The position numbers and the translations under genes were made by a program. From an uncultured Chloroflexaceae bacterium (GTDB lineage: Bacteria > Chloroflexota > Chloroflexia > Chloroflexales > Chloroflexaceae), in assembly GCA_937141995.1 (NCBI GenBank), contig CAKZQX010001028.1:1-5986 (forward strand): DNA of 5,986 bases, given 5' to 3'. The notes below the pieces were generated by a model. It searched no databases and had not been told where the DNA came from. It was given only the letters and a program-made list of their open reading frames with translations. Positions 1 to 5,858 of this stretch are shown here, in pieces (position 1 is the stretch's first letter; each line of letters starts with the position of its first letter).

Positions 1-544
1 ACTCCGGGTGGTCATAGGCGGCCCAGCCTTCCGGGTTTGCCAGGGCATCGTGCAGTTCATCCCAGAGTTCCTCCGGGCCATTCGGCCAGAGCGCACTGGC
101 CCGCTCTTCCCAGGCCACCAGCACCAGCGGGGTCAGCACCAGCGCCTGGGGCTCTTCCAGGAAGATGTCGCTGTTGTTGCGTGTCTCCCACTCATCACGC
201 AGCAACTCGATCTGGATCGAACTGGCGGGACTGGCAACGACGGGGGTTAGATCGCGGTCGATAATCTCCGTTACCATCTCGCGGGAGCCGATTCCCTCCA
301 GTTCAATCTGGATTGGACGACCGCGCAGCATCGGGTTGGTTGCGGCAAAGCGCTGCACAGCCTCTTCCAGCCAGGCTTCTTTCTCGGTGCCATAGGCCAT
401 GCTTACTACCACTGGCTCGCGGGCCGGGCCAAGCGGCAGCGGGAAGGGGGCTCCACCCAACGGCCCGATGAACGGCGTCAGCACTGTCACTACCAGAGCC
501 AGCACCAGATAGCCAATGCAGAGAAGTTGCGCAAGTCGCAGCAT
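1..544 (-). CDS. Membrane-anchored solute-binding-type protein, 3' end outside window (partial)
   Basis: The frame reads 181 codons from ATG at 544 to the window edge without a stop. The product begins MLRLAQLLCIGYLVLALVV, a single hydrophobic N-terminal segment (about residues 7-28) after Arg3, with no convincing lipobox, so it is probably an uncleaved membrane anchor with the rest outside. Then follows the first lobe of a type II periplasmic-binding-protein fold: AYGTEKEAWL near residue 50, a VVASPASS motif near 102-109 and VLTPLVLVAW near 136-145. It is about 70% identical by eye to the gene at 2359-3531 over the shared part. The start is fixed by a TAA two codons upstream in frame. The ribosome site is weak (a GAG about 10 bases upstream). 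It lies 115 bases after the VWA gene on the same strand, so it is probably in the same transcription unit. By analogy it should be about 390 residues long. The ligand is unknown. Confidence 0.85.
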   Translation of the reverse strand, partial: MLRLAQLLCIGYLVLALVVTVLTPFIGPLGGAPFPLPLGPAREPVVVSMAYGTEKEAWLEEAVQRFAATNPMLRGRPIQIELEGIGSREMVTEIIDRDLTPVVASPASSIQIELLRDEWETRNNSDIFLEEPQALVLTPLVLVAWEERASALWPNGPEELWDELHDALANPEGWAAYDHPE

Positions 545-610
545 AGATTACTCTCGTTACAACAAGATCCGGCCGGCCCGGCGGGGACGGTAGCGGGAAC
601 AGCGGCACTG

Positions 611-651
611 CCGGTATGCTCCCTCCGACCACCAACCGGGCATACAACCGG
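611..651 (-). other. Weak inverted repeat between two minus-strand genes
   Basis: In the 115-base gap 545-659 there is CCGGTATGC (611-619) facing GCATACAACCGG (640-651). This makes a 9-bp stem with a two-base bulge and a 20-base loop. There is no T-tract after it in either direction, so it is not a standard intrinsic terminator. It may be an RNA-processing or attenuating structure, or chance. Nothing else is apparent in the gap. Confidence 0.2.
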
Positions 652-659
652 AATCGGCG

Positions 660-2357
660 TTAGAAGAAGGTTCCGATATCGCGGTAGACCTGCTGAATCT
701 GGTCCGGACCGCTCTGGTAACTTCTGGCCCCCGACGACTCGGCGATGGCCTCCATCAGATTAACATCCACGTCGGAGCCGGTGCCATAGGCGATGGTAAA
801 GACTTTGATGCTGTAGCCCTCCTGATCCTGGGCCAGCATCTCGGTCAGCGCCTGAGCGGTGCCGTCACTCTCAGTATCCGCGCCGTCACTCAACACGACG
901 ATGGCGCGAATGCGTTCGCCGCGTGGCAAATCTTGCATCTCCTCGTAGACTTCACTCACCGTGTCGATCAGGCGGGTACCCCCACCCGGGAACAGACCAC
1001 CCACCCGCGTAATCACTTGATCGCGCTTTTCCCCCAGCGGACTGAGCGGCGTTAGCTCGGTGGTTGTCTCGTTAAAGGTGACAATTCCCAGTTCATCCTC
1101 ATCCGCAAGCTGGCCGATGAAGTTGTTGAGCGCCTGCTTGGCACTCTCCAGGCGGCCCTCCTCCTCCATACTGCCGGAGGTATCCAGAATCACCTGCACT
1201 TCGACGCGCTTCTTGGTCTCGCCCCAGATATCGCGTACCGTCTCAATCACCTCGGCCTCCGGGACTTCCAACAATGTCTGCGGCTCATTCGGATCAACGC
1301 CATTTTCGGGAATAATCGGCGCGCTCACCGGAATGCTGGTATCCGCCGGGCGGAAGCCAAAGGCCAGCGCTTGCTCCTGCTGCGACTGGGCCAGCAGGTA
1401 GTCCCGATACTGAGCGGCGGCCTCCTGCAACTCGTCGTCTACCCAGGGCGCATCGAGGATAGCAAAGGGATGATCGCTCCAGAAGGTACCTTCTTTCGGG
1501 TAGATCGCCACCACGGGCAGGGGCCGGTTGGGATAGAGCGACTCATCATAGGACTCGACCACCAGGTTCTCATAGAGCACGGCGGCGGAGAGGTAGCCCG
1601 GTCCCCGGTTGAACATCTGCCGCCCGAAAAATCCGGTGCTCTCGCCATAGTGAATCACCCCCGACTCAACCGCCGCCAGGAAGTCACGGACTTCTTCCTG
1701 CTGCACTTCGGCAGCGGTCAGGTCACGCGTCTTGCCGGTGGCAGCATAGGTCGTTGCCAGGATGCTGGTGATTCCGCTGTTGCTGTAGTCCGGGTGCGTA
1801 TGCCCAAACTTGAACGCCCCCCACTCCGGATGCCCATAGTCGGCCCAGGTTTCGCCGCTGCGGGTCAGTTCGGCGATATCGCTCCAGCCCAGCGGCGTAT
1901 CCGGCCAACCCAGCGCCTCGGCCATGGGCTGCCACATCGCAATGACCACCGGACTGAGTACAACCGGCGGCGGCGTGTCCTCGATCAGGTCATCACCGGC
2001 GTTGGCGCTGGACCAGCGCTGGCGGGCAATCGGCAGCAGAATACTGCTGGCGGGGCCGCAGATGGCGGGCTGATCCTGCCCGGCGATGATCAGATCCAGC
2101 GACTCGGCGGAGCCCATCGGCACTGCCTCAACATAGATCGGCTTGCCGCCCGTGGATTGATTCTGCTGGTCGTTAAACGCCGGAGTTACGGCCTCGATCC
2201 AGGCCTGCTTCTCGCTGCCATAGAGCATCCGCACCACCAGCGCATCACCCGGCGGGCCACCCGCGGGACTGTCGCCACCCCCACATGCGGCCAGCAATCC
2301 AACGATGAACGTAAGCAAAACACCCAGGCACATGCGTTGCATAATGTATTTCTCCAT
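660..2357 (-). CDS. Lipoprotein with solute-binding domain fused to C-terminal VWA domain
   Basis: The product is 565 residues from ATG at 2357. It has a lipoprotein signal with lipobox LAAC (acylated Cys25) followed by GGG, so it should be anchored on the outer face of the membrane. Residues about 38-340 are a type II solute-binding domain (SBP_bac_11-like by motif): LYGSEKQAWI, CGPASS, the GHTHPDYSNSG loop (185-195), VAIYPKEGTFW and GFRPA (334-338). After a helical linker (LLEVPEAEVIETV) comes a VWA domain (about 387-565) with a complete MIDAS: DTSGS (D392, S394, S396), T461 in GGGT, and D491 in LSDG. MIDAS sites bind a divalent metal and usually mediate protein-ligand contacts. ATG 2357 was chosen because it lies one base after the upstream stop, implying coupled translation. 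TTG 2369 (overlapping) and ATG 2342 (GGAG nine bases upstream) remain possible, and all keep the lipobox. The physiological role is unknown; surface binding or adhesion is inferred. Confidence 0.93.
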   Translation of the reverse strand: MEKYIMQRMCLGVLLTFIVGLLAACGGGDSPAGGPPGDALVVRMLYGSEKQAWIEAVTPAFNDQQNQSTGGKPIYVEAVPMGSAESLDLIIAGQDQPAICGPASSILLPIARQRWSSANAGDDLIEDTPPPVVLSPVVIAMWQPMAEALGWPDTPLGWSDIAELTRSGETWADYGHPEWGAFKFGHTHPDYSNSGITSILATTYAATGKTRDLTAAEVQQEEVRDFLAAVESGVIHYGESTGFFGRQMFNRGPGYLSAAVLYENLVVESYDESLYPNRPLPVVAIYPKEGTFWSDHPFAILDAPWVDDELQEAAAQYRDYLLAQSQQEQALAFGFRPADTSIPVSAPIIPENGVDPNEPQTLLEVPEAEVIETVRDIWGETKKRVEVQVILDTSGSMEEEGRLESAKQALNNFIGQLADEDELGIVTFNETTTELTPLSPLGEKRDQVITRVGGLFPGGGTRLIDTVSEVYEEMQDLPRGERIRAIVVLSDGADTESDGTAQALTEMLAQDQEGYSIKVFTIAYGTGSDVDVNLMEAIAESSGARSYQSGPDQIQQVYRDIGTFF

Positions 2358-2358
2358 A

Positions 2359-3531
2359 TTAATTCCCAAACCCTTGCCGCCGCCAGAGTTCGATCAGATT
2401 GGTCAGGGCGTCCGCCGTCGGCACTTCAACGACCGGGGGCAGACTGGTCTGCACACCATAGTCGGCGTAGCGCGTAAATGGGCTGTTCGCACCACCAAAC
2501 CCCACATCCGGGTTGGCCGGGCGGAAGCCATACTGCAAGGACAACTCCTGAATTTCAGTGGAGAGCAGAAAATCGCGGAAGCGCGCGGCCGCTTCCTGCT
2601 GTTCCGGCGTAACCCACTCGGCCGTAAGAATACCATACGGATGTTCACTGATAATTGTTGACGGAGGATAGTAGACGCGGATTGGTCCCCAGCGACTCTG
2701 GGTAGCCTCAACATTCTGGACCGCCAGGTTTTCATAGACGGCAACCATATCATACTTACTCGGTCCAAACTGCACCATATTGGTCATAAAGGTACCGGTG
2801 CTCTCCCCAAAATCCAGCACCGACCGTTCGACCTCCTCAAACCATTGCTGGAAATCGGGATCAAGAATATCCTCGGTCGTCAGGCCGGTCGATTTCTCGT
2901 GATAGCCATACGCCAGCAAGACCAGCGTCTGAATACCACTGTTGGAAAGCTCTGGCGAGGTGTGCCCAAACTTGACAAAGCCCCAGTTCGAGTCACCGCC
3001 GAGCGCACTCCAACCCTGCTGATCGGAGAGGGCATCGTGCAGATCATCCCAGAAGTTATTGGGACCGTCCGGCCAGAGCACATCGGCCCGGTCTTCCCAG
3101 GCGACAATCACCAGGGGAGTCAACACCAGGGGTTCCGGCTCCTCCAGGAAGATCTCACTGTTGTTACGCGTCTGCCACTCATGGCGCAGCAGTTCTACCT
3201 GGAGCATACTGGCAGGACTGGCAACCACGGGCTGCAGGTCGCCCTCAACAATCTCGTTAACCATTTCCCGCGACCCGATGCCCTCCAGTTCAATCTGGAT
3301 CGGGCGACCACGCAGGGTGGGATTGGTTGCGGCGAAACGTTCGGCAGCATCTTGCAGCCACTCTTCTTTTTCGGTGCCATAGGCAATACTAACGACAACG
3401 GGACTGGCGGCAGGACCAATCGGCAGCGGGAAGGGCGCTGTTCCCAGCGGACCGATCAGCGGGGTGAGGACGATGACCACCAGGGCCAGAAGTAAATAAC
3501 CACCGCACAGGAATTGCGACAATCGGAGCAT
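2359..3531 (-). CDS. Membrane-anchored solute-binding-type protein without VWA domain
   Basis: The product is 390 residues. It starts with Arg3 and a hydrophobic stretch (about 7-28), then a Pro-rich tether (APFPLPIGPAASP). There is no lipobox, so it is likely held by an uncleaved signal anchor and exposed outside. The rest is a type II periplasmic-binding fold matching its neighbours: AYGTEKEEWL, VVASPASM (about 102-109), LVLTPLVIVAW, the GHTSPELSNSG loop (189-199), YENLA and GFRPA (335-339). The SxSG loop resembles the anion-binding loop of sulfate/molybdate-type binding proteins, but no ligand can be assigned. The protein stops at EVPTADALTNLIELW, the helix that leads into the VWA domain in its paralogues, so it is the same design minus VWA. 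The start is decided by a very strong AAAGGAGG site six bases upstream. It is the first gene of the minus-strand unit and is followed one base later by the VWA lipoprotein gene. No permease or ATPase gene is adjacent. Confidence 0.93.
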   Translation of the reverse strand: MLRLSQFLCGGYLLLALVVIVLTPLIGPLGTAPFPLPIGPAASPVVVSIAYGTEKEEWLQDAAERFAATNPTLRGRPIQIELEGIGSREMVNEIVEGDLQPVVASPASMLQVELLRHEWQTRNNSEIFLEEPEPLVLTPLVIVAWEDRADVLWPDGPNNFWDDLHDALSDQQGWSALGGDSNWGFVKFGHTSPELSNSGIQTLVLLAYGYHEKSTGLTTEDILDPDFQQWFEEVERSVLDFGESTGTFMTNMVQFGPSKYDMVAVYENLAVQNVEATQSRWGPIRVYYPPSTIISEHPYGILTAEWVTPEQQEAAARFRDFLLSTEIQELSLQYGFRPANPDVGFGGANSPFTRYADYGVQTSLPPVVEVPTADALTNLIELWRRQGFGN

Positions 3532-3537
3532 AGCGAT

Positions 3538-3545
3538 CCTCCTTT
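3538..3545 (-). promoter_or_regulatory. Strong Shine-Dalgarno site for the 3531 start
   Basis: AAAGGAGG on the minus strand, six bases before ATG at 3531. It fixes the start of the first minus-strand gene and is much stronger than the sites of the two downstream genes. Confidence 0.85.
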
Positions 3546-3581
3546 GAACGGCGCTTCGAACTGCATGGCGCAGCAGGCTCT

Positions 3582-3587
3582 ATTGTA
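3582..3587 (-). promoter_or_regulatory. Possible -10 box for the minus-strand operon
   Basis: TACAAT on the minus strand, in the context GGCTACAATAGAG, about 50 bases upstream of the start codon at 3531. This matches five of six bases of the sigma-70 -10 consensus. No good -35 hexamer is present at 16-18 bases (the best spacing gives ACGCAC), so this would be a weak or activator-dependent promoter. Confidence 0.35.
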
Positions 3588-3690
3588 GCCGAATCCCGGC
3601 ACCAGTGCGTTAATCGATAGTTAAGAATGAGCTTATAGACTACCTGCCCGCCTTCCATACGTTGTTACGCGCTGCTACCGCCAGAAGTTT

Positions 3691-3712
3691 CATTTACACG
3701 CGTTACGCGGTG
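3691..3712 (+). repeat. Left target-site duplication and terminal inverted repeat of MITE-like element
   Basis: CATTT (3691-3695) is the left copy of a 5-bp target duplication. It is followed by the 17-bp left terminal repeat ACACGCGTTACGCGGTG (3696-3712), which is a perfect reverse complement of 3953-3969. Confidence 0.85.
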
Positions 3713-3723
3713 GACGTTTGGAC

Positions 3724-3759
3724 CACGAACAACACGAAATGACCGAAACCCGCGAAACG
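3724..3759 (+). repeat. Degenerate 9-base tandem repeat inside the element
   Basis: Four consecutive 9-base units, CACGAACAA, CACGAAATG, ACCGAAACC and CGCGAAACG, share a C-G-A-A core in register. The stretch is absent from the right half of the element and from the second copy, so it looks like a local expansion or insertion in the left half. Confidence 0.5.
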
Positions 3760-3836
3760 GCCAATGCCGGCATGCAGCAGACGATCCCGGCTTTTGACGG
3801 GGGGATAGCGCCTCCGGCAGGGCGGAAGATTCCATG

Positions 3837-3883
3837 CTTGTTCACAAACATGTTGCACTTTGTGCAACATGTTTGTGAACAAG
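3837..3883. repeat. Perfect 22-bp palindrome with 3-base loop at the centre of the element
   Basis: The left arm 3837-3858 begins CTTGTTCACAAAC and ends GTTGCAC. The right arm 3862-3883 is its exact reverse complement, and the loop is TTT. Each arm also contains the small palindrome AACATGTT. A run of seven A follows on the plus strand, which on the minus strand puts the T-run before the hairpin, so neither strand has intrinsic-terminator order. It could form a cruciform in DNA, a stable RNA hairpin, or a dimeric protein site. Confidence 0.9.
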
Positions 3884-3952
3884 AAAAAAAGTGTACCATG
3901 CTGCCGCAGGCGAATCGGGCTTTCATCGGATGAAACGCCCCGCCTGGACACG

Positions 3953-3974
3953 CACCGCGTAACGCGTGTCATTT
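3953..3974 (-). repeat. Right terminal inverted repeat and target-site duplication of MITE-like element
   Basis: CACCGCGTAACGCGTGT (3953-3969) is the exact reverse complement of the left end and is followed directly by CATTT (3970-3974), the second copy of the target duplication. Confidence 0.85.
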
Positions 3975-3978
3975 AGCC

Positions 3979-4007
3979 GGGACAGATAGCTGTTCCTGTT
4001 TTATAAT
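3979..4007 (+). promoter_or_regulatory. Sigma-70-like promoter of the plus-strand VWA lipoprotein gene
   Basis: GGGACA (3979-3984, four of six matches to TTGACA), a 17-base spacer, then a perfect TATAAT (4002-4007). Transcription would begin around 4013-4015, giving a leader of about 60 bases before ATG 4073. The -35 box lies four bases beyond the target duplication of the MITE-like element, so any upstream activator site native to this promoter was moved 279 bases away by the insertion. Confidence 0.6.
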
Positions 4008-4014
4008 TATCAAC

Positions 4015-4043
4015 TGCCGCCAATTCCAGCAGTTCTAGCGGCA
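4015..4043 (+). other. Possible leader hairpin
   Basis: TGCCGC (4015-4020) pairs with GCGGCA (4038-4043) around a 17-base loop at the expected 5' end of the mRNA. The stem is short and GC-rich. It could stabilise the transcript, but six base pairs can occur by chance. Confidence 0.25.
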
Positions 4044-4060
4044 ACTCTACTGTAAATGTC

Positions 4061-4066
4061 AGGAGG
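4061..4066 (+). promoter_or_regulatory. Shine-Dalgarno site for the 4073 start
   Basis: AGGAGG six bases before ATG at 4073. This is the same strength and spacing as the site of the divergent gene at 3531, and it fixes the start. Confidence 0.85.
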
Positions 4067-4072
4067 AACCCT

Positions 4073-5710
4073 ATGCCAACCCGCAACTCTGTCTTCCCTG
4101 TATTCCTGCTCACCATGCTGATGGTGTTCTGTGCCGCCTGTGGCGTTGTACCCACAAATAATGCGCCGGCTGCCAATGCCGTCACCGTCACCATAGCCTA
4201 CAGCCCGGAAAAAGAGGGCTGGCTGACCGAGCGCATCAGCCAGTTTCATGATACCAACTTCACCATCAATGGTCAGCCGATCTTTGTGGAGGGGATCAAT
4301 CGCTCCAGCGGCAAGGCGCGTTCCGAAATCCGGGATGGCATGCTCGATGTGACGATCTGGTCACCGTCGGCATCAACCTGGCTGGAGGTATTGAAACAGG
4401 AGACCGGAAATCCCAATGTAGCGGTTTCCCAGGAGCCGCTGGTGCTGACGCCGGTGGTCATCTCAATGTGGCGACCAATGGCCGAGGCCATGGGTTGGCC
4501 CGATCAGCCGATTGGCTGGAGCGATATGCTGGAGTTGATCAACGACCCGGAAGGCTGGGGGCGCTTTGAGCACCCGGAGTGGGGCCGCTTCTCCTGGGGC
4601 CATACCGACCCGGAGATCAGCACCACGGCACTCTCAACGCTGCTGGCCGAGTTCTATGCCGCGAGCGACAAACAGCGCGGCCTGACGATTGAAGATGTTG
4701 AGAGCGAAACCAGCCGGCAGTTCATCCGTGATCTGGGGCAGGGTATCAAGCACTACGGCTATAACACCCTGGTCTTTAGCGAAAACATGCGCAAGTTCGG
4801 CATCAGCTACATCTCTGCTTTCCCGATGGAGGAGATTACGCTGATCGAGTTTAATCAGAATAGTCCACCGACACCGCTGGTGGCAATCTATCCCAAAGAG
4901 GGTACCTTCTGGCACGACAACCCGTTTATCATCATGTCCAGCGCAAGTGAGGCCGAACAGCAGGCCGCGCAGGTCTTTTACGACTTCCTGCTGAATGCGG
5001 AGAGTCAGGAACTGGCGATGAGCTATGGCTTCCGTCCGGCCAACATCAATGTTCCGCTGGATGATCCAATCAGTCTGCAGTATGGGGTGCAGCCCGATGG
5101 CGTGCAGAATGTGCTGGAAGTTCCCCGTGCCGAAGTGATTGTTGCGGCGAAGAATGCCTGGGCGCAGAACCGCAAACGGGCCGATATCATCCTGGTTGTC
5201 GATGTGTCCGGCTCGATGGAGGGCGAGAAACTGGAACTGGTCAAGGCCGGGCTGGAGAGTTTTCTGCTGCGCATTCTGCCGGAGGATCGGGTAGGCCTGG
5301 TACAATTCTATGACGAAGCAGAAGAGGTGGTCACGCCCGCGCCGTTAAGCGAGAACCGGATCGCGTTGCAGACCGCTATTCAGGATATGCGCGCTGAGGG
5401 CAAAACCGCCGTTTTCGAGGCGCTCAAAGTTGCCCAGCAATCACTGGACGCGCTGCCCCAGAGCGAAGAGGACCGCATTCGCGCCATTGTGCTACTCAGT
5501 GATGGGCAGGATAACTCCAGCATGATAACGCTGAACCAATTGGCACAAACCTTTGAGGAGAGCGGGATCAGCATCTTCCCGGTGGCCTATGGTGAGGATG
5601 CAGACACAGCGATGCTGGAGCAGATTGCTGACTTCTCGCGTACCATCGTTGTATCGGGCGACGCCGGCAACATTGCGCAGATCTTTGAGGACTTGAGCCG
5701 GTATTTCTAG
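4073..5710 (+). CDS. Lipoprotein with solute-binding domain fused to C-terminal VWA domain
   Basis: The product is 545 residues. The signal peptide ends VFCAAC, with acylated Cys23; Cys at -3 is atypical, but charge and hydrophobic core fit a lipoprotein. Residues about 37-325 form the type II solute-binding domain (AYSPEKEGWL, IWSPSAS near 95-101, MWRPMAEAMGWPD, GHTDPEISTTA at 176-186, AIYPKEGTFW at 271-280, GFRPA at 319-323). A linker helix (LEVPRAEVIVAAKNAW) leads to a VWA domain (about 370-545) with an intact MIDAS: DVSGS (D377, S379, S381), T445 in GKT, and D477 in LSDG. It is the same architecture as 660-2357 but clearly diverged, and is the only family member here on this strand. The strong ribosome site and TATAAT promoter suggest it is transcribed alone. 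A metal-dependent surface receptor or adhesin role is inferred from the family; substrate and partner are unknown. Confidence 0.94.
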   Translation: MPTRNSVFPVFLLTMLMVFCAACGVVPTNNAPAANAVTVTIAYSPEKEGWLTERISQFHDTNFTINGQPIFVEGINRSSGKARSEIRDGMLDVTIWSPSASTWLEVLKQETGNPNVAVSQEPLVLTPVVISMWRPMAEAMGWPDQPIGWSDMLELINDPEGWGRFEHPEWGRFSWGHTDPEISTTALSTLLAEFYAASDKQRGLTIEDVESETSRQFIRDLGQGIKHYGYNTLVFSENMRKFGISYISAFPMEEITLIEFNQNSPPTPLVAIYPKEGTFWHDNPFIIMSSASEAEQQAAQVFYDFLLNAESQELAMSYGFRPANINVPLDDPISLQYGVQPDGVQNVLEVPRAEVIVAAKNAWAQNRKRADIILVVDVSGSMEGEKLELVKAGLESFLLRILPEDRVGLVQFYDEAEEVVTPAPLSENRIALQTAIQDMRAEGKTAVFEALKVAQQSLDALPQSEEDRIRAIVLLSDGQDNSSMITLNQLAQTFEESGISIFPVAYGEDADTAMLEQIADFSRTIVVSGDAGNIAQIFEDLSRYF

Positions 5711-5753
5711 ATCCGGTCGGCAGCAGCGCAGCGGCAAACGTGTGCTATCCTAT

Positions 5754-5785
5754 GCGCATACCGTGGTCCTGATCACGGTATGTGC
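5754..5785 (+). terminator. Hairpin downstream of the plus-strand gene, possible terminator
   Basis: GCGCATACCGTG (5754-5765) pairs with CACGGTATGTGC (5774-5785): a 12-bp stem with one G-T wobble and an 8-base loop, 43 bases after the stop codon. A smaller hairpin follows (GATAG TGTAG CTATC, 5788-5802). No T-tract follows, so this is not a canonical intrinsic terminator. It may protect the 3' end or act with Rho. The rest of 5711-5858 shows no gene. Confidence 0.4.
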
Positions 5786-5858
5786 TAGATAGTGTAGCTA
5801 TCATGAACAGCGATCCACCGTAATGCGTTTGTGCTTTGTTCTCTACTTGTTCTCAGTT

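Larger units (their letters stand above)
3696..3969. mobile_element. MITE-like non-coding inverted-repeat element, 274 bp
   Basis: The element is bounded by perfect 17-bp terminal inverted repeats (3696-3712 and 3953-3969) and flanked on both sides by CATTT, a 5-bp target-site duplication. It has no believable gene. The centre is a 22-bp perfect hairpin (3837-3883). Inner blocks also repeat in inverted form: a GATAGCGCCTCCGGCAG block at 3804-3820 is echoed on the minus strand near 3904-3914 (GATTCGCCTGCGGCAG). The left half is about 55 bases longer than the right and carries a 9-base tandem motif. A second member starts near 5859. These are the marks of a miniature inverted-repeat transposable element moved in trans by a full transposase that is not in the window. 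The parental transposase family cannot be named from the ends alone. The element separates two divergent genes of the same family. Confidence 0.85.

Noticed and set aside
303..647. Minus-strand frame of 114 codons overlapping the partial gene
   Set aside because: It is out of frame with the conserved anchor-SBP sequence, which starts at 544 and matches its full-length paralogue closely.
1371..2477. Long plus-strand open frame of 368 codons
   Set aside because: It lies antisense over the SBP-VWA gene and crosses into the next gene. The protein has no recognisable motif, whereas the minus-strand frames carry a lipobox, SBP motifs and MIDAS. It is a by-product of codon bias at moderate to high GC.
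2845..3495. Plus-strand open frame of 216 codons
   Set aside because: It is antisense to the anchor-SBP gene with no domain or ribosome site. The same kind of shadow appears antisense to the partial paralogue.
3837..3890. Central hairpin as a Rho-independent terminator
   Set aside because: The plus strand has an A-run after the stem, and on the minus strand the T-run comes before the stem. Neither gives the stem-then-U order, and no gene ends next to it.
3794..3910. Outward promoter inside the element (TTGACG at 3794, or TTGTGA with TACCAT near 3890)
   Set aside because: The first has no -10 box at proper spacing and the second has only a 15-base spacer with a weak -10. The TATAAT promoter outside the element is better.
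3718..3933. Small open frame of 71 codons inside the intergenic region, plus antisense frames over the same stretch
   Set aside because: It runs through the hairpin and repeat blocks of the MITE-like element, has no ribosome site or known motif, and its sequence follows the repeat structure.
4634..5305. Minus-strand open frame of 223 codons
   Set aside because: It is antisense to the well-supported plus-strand VWA lipoprotein and has no recognisable domain.
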